This document shows, in pieces, positions 10,241-21,204 of a stretch of 64,000 nucleotides of DNA. This DNA comes from Micrasema longulum (taxonomy: Eukaryota > Arthropoda > Insecta > Trichoptera > Brachycentridae). The DNA is taken from NCBI GenBank assembly GCA_022494885.1, contig JAGVSM010002781.1:79723-143722 (forward strand), in the 5' to 3' direction. Within the stretch, counting starts at the first letter, position 1. Every line of letters begins with the position of its first letter. The translations under genes were made by a program, and so were the position numbers. The notes under the pieces were generated by a model, which saw only the letters and a program-made list of their open reading frames with translations, was not told the origin of the DNA and ran no database searches.

Positions 10241-11335
10241 GTCGGAACTTTTATTGGATAAACATGTTTGTGTAAAATAAATAAAAAAATACTTTAAAAG
10301 TATACTGAAAGAAATTTGTAAAAACAAAAAAAAACACAAAAAATAAACAAAAAAGCAATACTATCCTGAAGTAATAATAAAAAAACATACTAATTTAATG
10401 CAATTTATAACGTAAAAGGCAACACATAAAGTAATTAACCCTTTTTTTGGCAGTGTATCCAACATAATCTCTTCTTTATTCATTTTCATCATTTCTGATC
10501 TCATGAACTAAAATAAAAGTAAAACAGCATTCAGTTAAAATTGCTTAACAAACAACAAAAAGTTTGAATTTTTTAAAACGAAAAATATTATTTTGTTAAG
10601 TATTTTGAAGGCTTTTCGTCAAATGTGAAAAAAAAAAATTCTGCCAAGATACAGGTTAATAAAATTTAATGTGCCAAAAATAACTTAAATAATATTTTTT
10701 AAAGAAGGTAACAAACGCATTTAAAGCACTACTAAAAGTAAATAAAAAACCTTCTTTAAGTAATTAAAGACATTAAAAAAAGAATTTTTCATACTTAAAT
10801 AAAAAATAATTAAATTAAAAAAAAATATACTAATTCAAGGAATTTAAGAAACCTTATCAGAAAATAAGTAATACGAATTCAAAAAGGGTAAGAGATTCTT
10901 AAAAATAATTTACAATACTATTCACTGCTCAGTAGGTGGTCTGTAAGCAGACAGGGTAATGGGACGCATTATTGCAATGAAAGTGAAATGTTATCCGATA
11001 TTCGCAATGCCTGCAATAATTACCCGTGCGAACAGGTGCCGAGGTATCACTTTCCCGTGACACAGATTGCTACCGGGTGTGAACATGTTCGCTTGTCCGT
11101 TTAACTTGGCAGTTTACAACGAACAAATAAACTAACTGAACAAAATTTATTCTCATAGTATCAGAATATGTTATTGTTACTCAGAGTCAGCTGCACCGAA
11201 AAAGTTACATTTTAACTAAGTAAAATATATTATTGTTGCGTTTTTAATTCCAGATTATTTACTTATTAAAGTGCATAATACAGTACAACTGCCAGTTACA
11301 ATGATCATATAAGTCGGTATTTACAAAAACGTGTT
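10241..11335. other. Unassigned A+T-rich DNA
   Basis: 10241-10920 is highly A+T-rich with no supported feature. 10930-11110 is visibly more balanced in composition ('gggtaatgggacgcattatt', 'ccgtgacacagattgctacc') but contains no frame or known RNA. Confidence 0.4.
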
Positions 11336-11490
11336 GGGCCTTACTTATAAACTCGGCGTAAAGTTACACTTACGTATAGTGGTATGGGAATACCGACCTT
11401 ATTCTACTGATGAAATAAGAATGGTATTTCCATCCGAATTAAACCACTTTACTTAAGTGTAACTTTACGACGATTTTATAAGTAAGGCCC
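11336..11490. mobile_element. MITE-3, 155 bp palindromic element
   Basis: The ends 'gggccttacttataaactcg' and 'attttataagtaaggccc' are inverted repeats extending about 45 bp ('gtaaagttacacttac' / 'aagtgtaactttac') around a ~60 bp centre. The GGGCC ends recall PIF/Harbinger-like MITEs, but I see no convincing 3 bp target duplication, so the superfamily is open. Confidence 0.65.
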
Positions 11491-12090
11491 GCTAACAAAT
11501 GCACAATAGATCATAAAGGTGCAGTTCATAAAAACTATTATAAATAAAGACAAGAAAATCACTAATTATTTATTTTATTTTAAAAAAATAACTAAAGACA
11601 GTGTGTTACACAGTATTTGAGAAATTAGTCCCAACTCCATGGGACTAAAAGTCTATAATATAATATTTGTTTTAAAAAAAACAAATTAACTTATGTTTTC
11701 CTCATTCTGTTCGGACATCGGAAACAATCTAAATAACCGAATATTGTGATTGCCATAAACAATGGTTGACATCACTATCGCACGTATTTATCAATAATTT
11801 GTATCAATGCCGAACGACATTCCTACATGACAATATAGAATAAATATATATGTAATGACGGACCTTAAATGATCAAACCGTTTGTAGCAGAGATTTTAAA
11901 CTTAATTTTAAGAGAGTCAATTTAGGCTCAAGTAATAACTTGAGTATTTTCAAATCATTTTTCCAAGAATAATACCCGCACAGGCCACGCCCATGTGGGA
12001 TATTTTCGTTCGTTTTAATGTGTGTATTTTTTATTAATGTGTTTTTGAATGTATTTAAAATACAAAATGTTACACAGAAAAAAAATGGAC
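11491..12090. other. Unassigned A+T-rich DNA
   Basis: No feature supported. A short 'cccgcacaggccacgcccat' patch near 11973 stands out from the A+T background and is loosely echoed at 22595-22622 and 49975. Confidence 0.35.
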
Positions 12091-12094
12091 AGTT

Positions 12095-12390
12095 AAAAAA
12101 ATTATAACTAAGATAGAGAACGTTCTAGAGTAAGAAATATGAAGTCTAGGCTTATGACCTGTTATTGGTTTGTGAAATAATTCACTATAATTAATCTCTG
12201 TACAAGGGTAAAAGTTTCAGCCCTTAAACTTCACTAAAATCAACAGATGGAAGAATTGAAGAAATGCTAGGAAAACTGGTGAACACAGTATGTAAAGTGG
12301 CCACTTTAACTAGCTAACGGCAGCCTTGTTAATGCCTAGACTTACGTATTTTCTTCTCTTAAATGTTCTAAAATCCAGTCTTTTATCTAA
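12095..12390. mobile_element. FB-1 copy, degraded
   Basis: The left part 'gaagtctaggcttatgacct' has lost the 'catttacaggg' segment. The middle 'ttaaacttcactaaaatca' and 'cagatggaagaattgaaga', and the right part 'gtaaagtggccacttta' then 'aatgcctagacttacg', keep the FB-1 order. The right end is recognisable to 'tcttaaatgttct'. Heavily diverged and non-coding. Confidence 0.65.
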
Positions 12391-12720
12391 AAACAATTGG
12401 AAAAAAAATAAAATTTTGTAAATAAACAATGATCAATAAATACATGAAAAACAAACTTATAAGAGCTTTTAATGACTATTCCCAAGTATGCCAATGTGTG
12501 ATTTTTATTCGTTTGTGTATGAATTTTTAAATGTGTCACATAAAATATATTTTATACCAAAAATGACAATACATGAAATATATTTAAAAGAAAAGTTAAA
12601 TATTAAACAACGTAAAAATAAATAAATTAATTAAAACCTACGAGATGTTATTTAATATTTTAGATATTTTTTACATAGGTTTTAGTTTGTCCTTTTATTT
12701 AATTTTTAACCTTTTTTTTT
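12391..12720. other. Unassigned A+T-rich DNA
   Basis: No gene or repeat recognised; A+T-rich sequence between the FB-1 copy and the exon-like segments. Confidence 0.4.
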
Positions 12721-12728
12721 AATTTCAG

Positions 12729-12928
12729 AAAAGTTTATCATTGACAAACGACTTAGACAAGAAATAACTGAAAAAGTCTTTAAATCTATCGCGGTAGTCT
12801 TTTTTTTCTGGTCTCTGAAAAATGCACATAATTTTTAAAATCTAATTTTGATTTTTAATATTTTTTCAGATATTCGGGCCTTCTACACATCAATGCCTTA
12901 TGTTTTGGCCTCAACTTACTTATTCTGG
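12729..12928 (+). other. Possible pair of small exons (weak)
   Basis: A pyrimidine tract and 'aatttcag' end at 12728 and are followed by an open stretch to about 12838 (reads 'KFIIDKRLRQEITEKVFKS...'). A second 'attttttcag' ends at 12869, followed by 59 bp ending in TGG before 'gtatgt' at 12929. Acceptor and donor both match consensus for the second segment. No protein family is recognised and A+T-rich DNA produces such signals by chance, so this is only a pointer. Confidence 0.2.
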
Positions 12929-12934
12929 GTATGT

Positions 12935-13465
12935 TTACTTTTTTTATATTTTTTATTATATTATAATTTACATACGTCACAGTTGACATATAACACTTTA
13001 CGTAACTAATTACGAGGAAGTCTCTAATTGAACTTTATTATATTAGTTTATAGTATTTATCTTACTATTTACAAATTATCTATTGGCTTACCAATAAAAA
13101 CAAAATTCTATAATTGAATTGTACCCAATTGTACAAATACCGTACACACAAAGAACAGTTTTATTTAAAGAGAAAATTGTTATATCAACGAGGCAATGAC
13201 AATCATTGAATTTTGAGAAATAAGAATAGTTTTATTCAAAAAATAACCAGTCAAAATGACATAATAGAGCTTTGCCTAAAAGTTTTTGTCCAATTACTCT
13301 AAGAAAATCAAAATCGTGTTTAATCTTCTACGTGAGCGTAATTCAACTATTATTGATATAATGAGGAGGTTCAGTGCTACGTGAAATTGGATGTAAAGAT
13401 TTTTTTCTTGCGCGCGGAAAAATTGGTGCATTAAATTGTACGGGAAAGAAAATAAGAAGTAGTAA
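12935..13465. other. Unassigned A+T-rich DNA
   Basis: No gene or repeat recognised. Confidence 0.4.
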
Positions 13466-13469
13466 GGGT

Positions 13470-13560
13470 TAAGAAATATGTCATTATTAGAGCTCTCATA
13501 AAAATATATTTATGTTTGTCGTACTTCAAGATTCTATATAAATAAACAAATAAAATTTCT
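13470..13560 (+). mobile_element. LINE-C-type 3' end fragment
   Basis: 'gtcattattagagctctcat' through 'gtacttcaagattctatata' and an AATAAACAAATAAA tail resemble the LINE-C 3' UTR at 6905-6985 ('ttattattagaacactcata', 'ctactttaagatttaaataa'). Only the last ~90 bp is present. Confidence 0.5.
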
Positions 13561-14540
13561 TGAAAATGAACGAAAAAAGGAAAGAAAATGATTTTAGTAA
13601 AAACGAACTACTTCGATGTAACTAGTTATTTTGAATTAACCAATGATAGAGTGTTGTAATATATAAACGTTTTACGAGAAGCCAATTCAGCAATCAGCGG
13701 AATTCACCGAAGAGAACTTGTGACGTCACACGCAGAGTAATTTCAAAATTTCAAAACATTAAATAATCACAGTGCTAATATTTTTGTATATTTTTTCTGT
13801 GGATATCTGTCATTGGTTTTATTCTCTGTATATTTTAATTGTTATATTTTTGTTACAAGTATTACTGTTGATATCCCCAATAAATAAATAAAAAAGCAGT
13901 CTTCGTAAGCAAACGTAATTTGAAATGAATAAATAAATGAAAATGAAACAATTTACCTTTTAAAGTGTTACAAACCCCTGATCAGATATGTAGTTGTATT
14001 TTTGACTCATTTTTTTAGACCGTGCGCAGTAACGAAAGTGAGTACTGCCGACATTTTAAAAATTGTAACCGTGAAGTGACTCGGCAGAAAATTATTAATG
14101 CTATAAAATGGCTTCATTGAGTTACACTTGCGATTTCTGAACGACGCAGATGTTCACATAATTCACCTGTTCCTTATTACGTCATCGTAAGGATATTAAA
14201 TAATAAATTGACAATAAAATTATAACAGTAGAATTTTTAATATTCATAATAATTTTTTTCTGTAATCGATGCATATTTTTTCTCTCCCAACAAAGAAAAT
14301 GCTAGAGCCTTAATTGCAAATAAAAATTATAATTTTAACTAATTGTATTTAACGAACTACATACTAGGTATTTTTGTGTACATTGGTGGGAAAACTAATT
14401 CCCAAGTGGATGCGGGGCGCGAAATAGCGGGGGCGAAGTCCTAAGGCCAGTCCTAGTGCCAGGGTTTTTGGTAATACACGAGTACTGAGAATTCTTTCTT
14501 GTTGGCGCGAAGTAGACTCGAGAGTGGCTCGATGATTTGG
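13561..14540. other. Mostly unassigned; one LINE-like tail
   Basis: 13780-13895 ends in AATAAATAAATAAAA after T-rich sequence and may be a LINE 3' end of unknown family. The rest, including the more GC-rich 14400-14540, has no feature I can support. Confidence 0.35.
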
Positions 14541-14544
14541 GGAC

Positions 14545-14775
14545 CGCGTGGTGAATGTGGCAGAGTGGTGAATGTTACACAGTGTGTAAAGTGATCACTT
14601 AAACCAGCCATTGACAGGTCATAAGCCCTGTAGATGCCTAGACTTCTATATTACCTTCTCTTAAATGTTCTTCATCTCTGTTATAAAATGTTAATATACA
14701 CAGCTCCCCAGGGAGTTGAATCCAGTCCTTGTCTACAAAAATTTGGACAAACTCAAAATATTGTTGATAATTTAA
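14545..14775. mobile_element. FB-1, right half
   Basis: From 'ggtgaatgttacacagtgtg' through 'cataagccctgtagatgcct' and 'tgttcttcatctctgttata' to the outer end 'ctccccagggagttgaatcc' and 'tttggacaaactcaaaatat'. This defines the full right terminus of the family. The left half is absent. The frames reported over it are meaningless. Confidence 0.75.
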
Positions 14776-14890
14776 ATTATTGTATTGAGTGTAAACATTT
14801 TTTTGGTGTGTGCATGAGTTTCTTACACTAATATACAAAGAAATTGGCAATATATGTGTACGTACTGTTTGTTTTCCTAATATAATAAAT
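14776..14890. repeat. Short repeat shared with 59115-59190
   Basis: 'tttttggtgtgtgcatgagt' and the following 'cttacactaatatacaaag' recur at 59115-59160 ('ggtgtgtgcatgcgtgtctt', 'acactaacaagacaaac'). It continues to an 'aatattat'-like stretch. Identity unknown. Confidence 0.5.
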
Positions 14891-15060
14891 AAATAAATGT
14901 TCCGGATAATTATCCACCCTAGAGTGGTTTGGAGGAACGCGTTGTAGGAGCTTTTCAGGGTTTCCCATAGGCTCCAGGCTCTTTGGCAAAGTAGGGTAGT
15001 GGAGGTTTTTACCCGTCCAGCTGTAAACGTTCCGGAGACACTGCAGTACCTAGGTTGTCT
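14891..15060. other. GC-richer block inside FB-1 neighbourhood
   Basis: It contains 'cgttgtaggagcttttcagg', 'aggctctttggcaaagtagg' and 'gttccggagacactgcagta'. Composition differs from both flanks. No frame or RNA is recognised; it could be the head of another short repeat. Confidence 0.35.
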
Positions 15061-15228
15061 AAATAATTGCCTGTATGAAGTATAGACTCCCATATTCCCT
15101 TCTAAAAAATGTTTTTCCTCTCTGTTGCAACAAATTTAAATATGAACAACTCCGTAGGGAGAAAATCCAGCCTGTCTGCAAGCATTTGGGCCTACTCAAA
15201 ACTTTGTTGAAAAAATCATCATTTAGGG
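15061..15228. mobile_element. FB-1, right end of a second copy
   Basis: 'agactcccatattcccttct' through 'cctctctgttgcaacaaatt', 'ctccgtagggagaaaatcca' and 'catttgggcctactcaaaac' match the right terminus order of FB-1 with substitutions. Confidence 0.65.
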
Positions 15229-16002
15229 TACAATTTTTAACTAGTTAATTTGCCATAATTTTCATTTTATCTTTCAATATCAAAATAGAATTTAAAGAGC
15301 AAATTTCTTCATTGAGTTCAATAGTTACTGAATTCACATATTTTGTTTTATATAATGTATAACGCTAATGTATATGTGCCGTGTGTAATGTACGTGTATG
15401 TTTTATATATGGGATGGGATTTCTCGTTAAATGTTAACGATTTTTTTTATGACAACTAAATTAGTCGTTTTTGTATTTTGAAATCTTTTTTTTAATGTTA
15501 AATATGTTTAAATGTATGTTTTCAAAGTAATAATAAATAAAAATAAGATCATATACAGCGCAATCAGCTAATAAGAATAGAATTCTATCAAGAATAATTT
15601 ATAGTCATTAAAAATATGAATCTAAGAATGATTGAATTTAATACAATTATTATCCTCTACGTTTTTTGTACTAAGCTAACTAAGCCTCAGGTTATTTTGC
15701 GGTATACTATATAGGTGCTTACCCATGAAATCGCCGTTATGCGTAGGAAAATAAAACTAATTCGTGTAAATCAAAACAATAATAATACAGTAAATAAAAC
15801 ATCTGTAAATAACATTAATTAATTGTTTCTTTTTAGCAAATGGTTTTGTAATGGCAATATTAAAGTGTCCGAATATAATTTTGATTAGCAACTCAGAACT
15901 TTGTTTATATATCAGTCTTATCACCATATACCCTTATACCTATTCGTATTGTATAAAGCGGCTTTTCTCACATGGTATGAGGGAGAAATTATTTGATTAA
16001 CA
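15229..16002. other. Unassigned, with a LINE-like 3' tail near 15545
   Basis: 15480-15545 ends in 'aataataaataaaaataag' after T-rich sequence, a LINE-type tail with no coding part. 15550-16000 has nothing that I recognise. Confidence 0.35.
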
Positions 16003-16487
16003 TATTACAACAGAGATGAAGAACATTCAAAAGAAGGTAATATAGCAGTCTAGGCATCTACAGGGCTTATGACCTGTCAATGTTGATAAATTACCTGGTC
16101 CATGAAGAAGTATAGAAATTGAAAAAATAATATTTTCGGGCGTTGCCTAGTATGTAGGTGAAATAATTCAATTCGATGAATCTCACCCGCATAAATAAAG
16201 GTTTCAGCTCTTTAACTTCACAAACATCAACAGATGAAAGAATTGAAGGAATATAGATGTTCAAATATAGGCAGAATGGTGAATGTTACACAGTGTGTAA
16301 AGTGGCCACTTAAACCAGTCATTGACAGGTCATAAGCCCTGTAGATGCCTAGACTTCTATATTAACTTCTCTTAAATGTTTTTCATCTCTGTTGTAATAT
16401 GTTAATATAAAAAGCTCCCCAGGGAGTTGAATCCAGTCCTTGTCTACAGAAATTTGGACAAACTCAAAATATTGTTGAGAAATTATT
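16003..16487. mobile_element. FB-1, most complete copy
   Basis: The left arm 'acatattacaacagagatga' to 'acagggcttatgacctgtca' is mirrored by the right arm 'cattgacaggtcataagccc' to 'catctctgttgtaatatgtt'; the right outer end continues to 'tttggacaaactcaaaatat'. The middle of ~150 bp includes 'cgggcgttgcctagtatgta', 'tctcacccgcataaataaag' and 'acaacagatgaaagaattg'-like sequence. No coding capacity. Confidence 0.8.
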
Positions 16488-16820
16488 TGAGTTGTTAATT
16501 AGTTTTGCCGTTTAGCAATAAGAGTTTTCCATATTGAATGATTTATTTTTCAGGACAGAAAGTAGCTTGTATCGATTGCCGGTCTTCCAACAATCGCTAT
16601 GAAAAAAATACGACGAACCGTTAGTCTATGGCAATGTAGCATCGTCATTCTGTTCACAAATCTAAAATACTACTACAGAACTAAAACAAAGTCAATTATA
16701 GAAATTTAAAGTCTTAATTTCAAATTGATTCCTTTTGACATTCACTCGGCAGCCATTTTCAAACAATGTTTCCCATTGTCGGTATACTGCATATTTTTTT
16801 CGGGATGAAAAATTAGTATC
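16488..16820. other. Unassigned spacer
   Basis: No gene or repeat recognised. Confidence 0.35.
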
Positions 16821-16825
16821 CTATT

Positions 16826-16945
16826 TTACTTCTCACCTCTCCGGCTATCATTTAGCAAAATAATATTTCAATAAGTTGCGTTGAGACGTGAAGGAGACGC
16901 AAACAAACACACTTTTGCGTTCACAATATTGGTATGAATACACAT
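16826..16945 (+). mobile_element. RTE-type LINE 3' end fragment
   Basis: 'ctcacctctccggctatcat', 'gttgcgttgagacgtgaagg', 'agacgcaaacaaacacactt' and 'acaatattggtatga' follow the common insect RTE 3' end layout (Lys-rich codon remnant, caaacaaacacact block, 'cgcatttataatattagtat'-like end). A related end lies at 53340-53450. Confidence 0.6.
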
Positions 16946-17764
16946 ATGTAAATTGTGTATTATATAACTAATAACAAACTTTTAGCATGTGGGAACCGGA
17001 CGTCAGTGTCACCAGTTTGTGGGAACCTCGGACGTCGGGGGTCACCTGCTTGCGAGGCCCGCGTCTTGTGGAATTACCAATATGTGGTGTCTGCTGTTTT
17101 ACGGCGATGCGTTTCGCAGGTGTGCCTATAATAGTGCGTTTTCGCAACACTCGCCCGATTGCGTGTAGTCGGTTTTAGAGACTAAACGCGATGCAACATA
17201 TTTTATTATTTATTTTGTATTGCATGTACTAGTAAGTTACATTTTTTTATCAATTAACGCCGTATTTTAGGACTAAAATTAAACAAAAAGGGGAAAAAAA
17301 CGATTAAATAAGTATGCAATTCCTCCGTAAACGATAGTTAGCCAAGTTCATATTGGCCAGTTTGTGAAAACGGCAATATCATAGGTAAGCAACTTTTTGA
17401 GTAATTTCACATTAAATTCTTCACAAAACATTAATCTGTTTATTGTATCATTGATTCATCGGGTAATTGTGAAACGCTTTTCGTCGAAAAGCTATAATAA
17501 ATAAAATCATGATAATTCCTCGCCGAAAGGCTTCACTGAGAGGTCAAAGGTAGATTCAAAATGTCAGCGTTTATTGCCGATATAAAAAAAAATACTCGAT
17601 TATAAAATCGTTCGCATAGTAAATTCAGAATATGTAGTTTTAAAGTGGTCTATTTAGTTTTGATTTGGAAGTCAGCACGTTTATTATTTATTTTTTAACC
17701 GGATTTATTGGGATTTAAATGAGTTCTCACTGTTTGTTTTTGTAAAAACAAATGATTTATTTCT
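16946..17764. other. Unassigned; GC-richer block at 16987-17180
   Basis: 16987-17180 is open on both strands (63 and 60 codons) because of higher GC, with internal 'gtgggaacc' repeats ('tgggaaccggacgtcagtg', 'tgggaacctcggacgtcggg'). No motif is recognised on either strand. 17200-17764 has no supported feature. Confidence 0.35.
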
Positions 17765-18160
17765 TTTAAATTGTAAAGGACTTGTCATTGAAAGTATTGT
17801 CCATCGCTAGTGACCACTTTCTTTCATGTTTCTGGCAGCGAACGAATACCATCTCATTTTTTGAAGGTTTTTTGGCATCTTCATAAGAATTGAAGTGCTG
17901 CTCAGCCAAAATGAATCATCGATCGAAACAAGTGGTGATCGGAAGGAGCAATGTCCATCGATATGGCGGGTGGGGTAGAACTTCCCGTTTGAGCGTTTCC
18001 AAGTATGTTTTGACTGCCCTTGTCACATGTGGCCTTTACTTTTCTGCCGTTAGAGCAACAATTCTTCACACGTGCTGATCGACGTCTCCTGCTTTTAATT
18101 CGTACAAGAGGCAATTTCCTTGCTTTTGAACCATTCATACTTAAAACGCTTGACATCTAT
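17765..18160 (-). pseudogene. mariner transposase C-terminal relic
   Basis: Minus strand, split over frames: 'PHVTRAVKTYLETLKREVLP' and 'HPPY' then, with frame changes, 'IAPSDHHLFRSMI', 'AEQHFNSYEDAKK' and a C-terminus echoing 'VTSDGQYF'. This is the last catalytic-Asp region (consensus APSDYHLF) and the tail of mariner transposases of the Tc1/mariner superfamily. The N-terminal DNA-binding region and first two catalytic Asp are missing, and there are several frameshifts. No mariner terminal repeats were identified around it. Dead. Confidence 0.85.
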
Positions 18161-18439
18161 TATGTTTAATGATTCTGTAAGTTAATTTTGCATCTGACAT
18201 GGGTTTTCATCGAGTGATGCTTCCAATTTCCAAACTCTTTCTGTGTTCCACTGCGTTCTTTAGCTTTTCTCTTTTTGTTTCAATCTTCTGTTATTTTCAT
18301 GTAATATTTTCAATAAACAATATTAGTACCGCGTGATTTTAAGTCAGTACATTATATTATTTATGTTAACTATTATTAACTTAGTTTAGTTTACTTAACT
18401 ATTATTAATTAGTATTAACTTTGTGATCAAACATTTTAA
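18161..18439. other. Unassigned spacer
   Basis: Nothing recognised; 18360-18440 has repetitive 'ttaactattattaa' sequence leading into the next repeat. Confidence 0.35.
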
Positions 18440-18560
18440 ATAATATTTAGTAAATATTCGTATTTAACAACTAAACGACTTTTTGTGTTTACCGGTTTCG
18501 AGACGTACCCGTCTTTTCGTCAGAACACTCACTACACCAACATGCAAATACTTAAATACA
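18440..18560 (-). ncRNA. Hammerhead-like motif 1 of the 18.4-19.3 kb cluster
   Basis: Minus strand 18530-18484: 'gagtgtt' + CTGACGA + stem-loop 'aagacgggtacgtctc' + GAAA + CCGGTA + 'aacac'. CTGACGA fits the CUGANGA core, GAAA fits the second core box, and 'gtgtt'/'aacac' form a perfect 5 bp stem I. CCGG is self-complementary, as in minimal hammerheads proposed to act as dimers. One extra A lies between the core and stem II. The copy at 19221 is in opposite orientation. Confidence 0.5.
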
Positions 18561-18709
18561 CTTTCTCCTTTACCATCACCGTAGTGTGCATAAAGCATGC
18601 ACTAAAATAAGGTAAATAATATTTAGTGAAATGTTGCAGAATGTGAAGGGTTGGGGGTGGGGGGGGGTGGGTTAGTTTTAAATAAAAAAGTGGGCTACAT
18701 TGAAAAAGA

Positions 18710-18930
18710 TATTTGGTAACTAAATGTTATTAAATATTTGTATATTACCACTTACCGACTTTTCCATGTCTACCGGTTTTGAGACGCACCCCTCTCTTAA
18801 TCAGGACACCAAATAAACCAACATGCAAAACCCACTATTCACCTTTACCATAGTTATTGCACAAAAATAAAAAACCGGTAAGTGGTTATATACAAATATT
18901 TAATAACATTTAGTAAAATGTTCATGCTTT
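18710..18930 (-). ncRNA. Hammerhead-like motif 2 (degenerate) with inverted partner
   Basis: Minus strand 18810-18764: 'ggtgtc' + CTGATTA + 'agagaggggtgcgtctc' + AAAA + CCGGTA + 'gacatg'. Stem I ('gtgtc'/'gacat') is kept although the core is damaged. The flank 'gttattaaatatttgtatat' (18725-18745) is repeated inverted at 18893-18915 next to 'aaaaccggtaagtggttata', so a truncated partner lies head to head. Likely inactive. Confidence 0.45.
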
Positions 18931-19149
18931 AAATATTAATATTTGATTATTTACTAAAGGAATATTATTTTTCAAACTTTTTTAATGTGAAAAACCTCCA
19001 TGTTATTTATTTAAGTCCTTTTTAGTATTAACATGTAAAATTTTAACTCCTGTATCGTTATCTCTATTGTGATTTGAATTTATGAGAAATTTTAATGCAT
19101 GTTCTGACATGGTGGTGTTTGCATCCCCTTTAACTCCGCATGTAATTTA

Positions 19150-19300
19150 TGTATTTTTCGTAAATACTATGCACACCGGTGATAGTTAAGTGTATTTTAG
19201 TACTTGCATGTGGGTGTAGTGAGTGTTCTGACGAAAAGACGGGTACGTCTCGAAACCGGTAGGCATAAAAAGTCGCTAAGTGGTTATGTACTTATAATTA
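19150..19300 (+). ncRNA. Hammerhead-like motif 3 of the cluster
   Basis: Plus strand 19221-19270: 'gagtgtt' + CTGACGA + 'aaagacgggtacgtctc' + GAAA + CCGGTA + 'ggcat'. Identical in its core to the 18484-18530 motif but inverted, and upstream sequence matches that copy too ('gcatgtgggtgtagtgagtg' versus the complement of 'cactcactacaccaacatgc'). Together they form inverted arms around ~600 bp. Stem I is poorer than in the partner. Confidence 0.45.
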
Positions 19301-20220
19301 CAAACATAAGTAAGACTGTATTATAGGTTCTGATGATGAGGAAGCAACATTGAAAAAGGAGACGTAAAACTTACAACCAAAGTAGTTCATTCAAATCTAA
19401 AAACAAGACAGTGTAAAATTTGATTACTCAAAGTAAAAAGAGTTTTGGATGTGAAAAATGTTTACATTTAACTTAGAGGGAGGTTATACAACAGTGATGT
19501 AATTATGTTTTTTTTTTATATAAGAGAATAATTATGTCTGCAAGTCGAAAGTAATGGCTCAAAAGCACCGTGAACGACAGCTTAAATCATTGCAATTTTA
19601 AAACATAATTAAAGCAATTCAAAAGCACTTTCTCATACAGTTATATCAAATCTAGATCGACACAGTAGTTTTTTTAAGAGAAAACTTTTTGCAAACTTTT
19701 ATAACAGAAAAGCAAGTCAAGTATAATATTTACTTTTAAGATAGGAGACATAATATCTGAAACTTATTATTTTCCAATGTTTTGAATATCGTCGATTTAG
19801 TTCGTTTTTGTCCATTTTTAACGAAATTGTTGAGTTGAGAGTTGAGCGTACAAGAGGTCCCAGAAAGCCTTTATTTATATTTTATGAAAGCAACAGAATA
19901 CAACACAATAAATATATCAAAACAACAAGTAGGGAGAATAATGTTTAGATATAAAATGATATTTTAATTGTATTTTAATTAGAGCCTAAAGTTTTTACTA
20001 GGTATGTCAAAACAGGGTGTGTGTGTGTGTGAGTGAGATTAAAAATTAAAGAGAAAATTAAAAATTTTAAAAATATATTTATTAAATTGTTTAAGGTGTA
20101 TTTTAAGCGAATTTCGTCTTATGTTGGTGTCATTATTTATGCCTATTTAGTAAAAAAAACTTTTAAGCTCTATTTCTGCAGATTTGTGTTTGGTCTGTAG
20201 GACAAAAACGAACTGAAGCC
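19301..20220. other. Unassigned; (GT) microsatellite at 20018-20035
   Basis: No gene recognised. 'ggtgtgtgtgtgtgagtgag' at 20017-20036 is the only simple repeat of note. Confidence 0.4.
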
Positions 20221-20224
20221 ACGG

Positions 20225-20600
20225 TATATCTAAGTGTTTGCCGACAGGCTGGATTTCTTCTCTAAAAAAATATTTAGAAATTAAAAAAAACATATATATG
20301 GCACATCAATATGGTAAACAGTAAACTCAAGCATTTGGAAAATCATCAAGGAGTTTCCTACTCAAAAACCCTCTCTAAAGAAAATCCAGTCCTTAACTCC
20401 TAAAGTGAATACGGAAGTCTAGGCATTTACCATCACGCTATGGATGTTTAAACATAGGGCAGAATATTGAATGTTACACAGTGTGTAAAGTAGCCACTTA
20501 AACCAGCCAATGACAGATCATAAGCCCTGTAAATGTCTAAACTTCCACATTCCCTTCTCAAAAATGTTTTCTCTCTCTGTTGCAACTAATTTAGTTTTAA
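20225..20600. mobile_element. FB-1 copy, left side disrupted
   Basis: Clear from 20400: 'acggaagtctaggcatttac', 'gaatgttacacagtgtgtaa', 'taaaccagccaatgacagat', 'ctctctctgttgcaact'. 20225-20395 holds scrambled terminal pieces ('gccgacaggctggatttctt', 'gaaaatccagtccttaactc'), which suggests rearrangement or nested copies. Confidence 0.65.
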
Positions 20601-21204
20601 ATTTTTACGTTTATCGTGCTTTGTCAAGTTGATAATTTTAAATTACCTATTCCAGTTGAACATATTAATTAAACATACTTATAGAAATATTAAAATGTTC
20701 AAACAACTTATTAAAATTATACGTGTGGCGTCTAATATGATTACATCTCTTTCTCTTAAATGAATGTTAGTGATCATGATGGACAAAATACTTCATTTAA
20801 AATTATCTAATATACCCAAATATAATTATTTTTTTCTTGGTTAAGGTTAACTTGAAGATTATAAAAAAAATCTTGGAAATATTTATAGTAGTTACCGAGA
20901 TATTAATTAATTAAGAGAAATTCGCAACGCCGGATACATCACAAGAACAGGCGAATTTGTTTAATTGATAAAATTTCAGCATGCGCGTTGGGGTCTGTTG
21001 CACCAAAAAAGTGAAATTTTCATTTCATCATATTCATTATAGAAAATCAAATCTAGTCTAGTTAAATATTTACCTTTCCAGCACGTTTCAGAGAAAAAAC
21101 AAATAAAATGAATGGCATATAAAATTTTACATGTATTTTTTTTCTTTAAACTTTTTTCGAGTTGTACAGAAAATGATAGGTATGATAAATGAAAAAATAG
21201 GAAA
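20601..21204. other. Unassigned A+T-rich DNA
   Basis: No supported feature. Confidence 0.35.

Noticed and set aside
11336..11490. microRNA precursor hairpin
   Set aside because: Possible by fold, but GGGCC ends and length fit a MITE; no evidence of a mature arm.
16968..17178. Coding exon open on both strands
   Set aside because: Openness on both strands reflects higher GC; no protein motif and internal short repeats.
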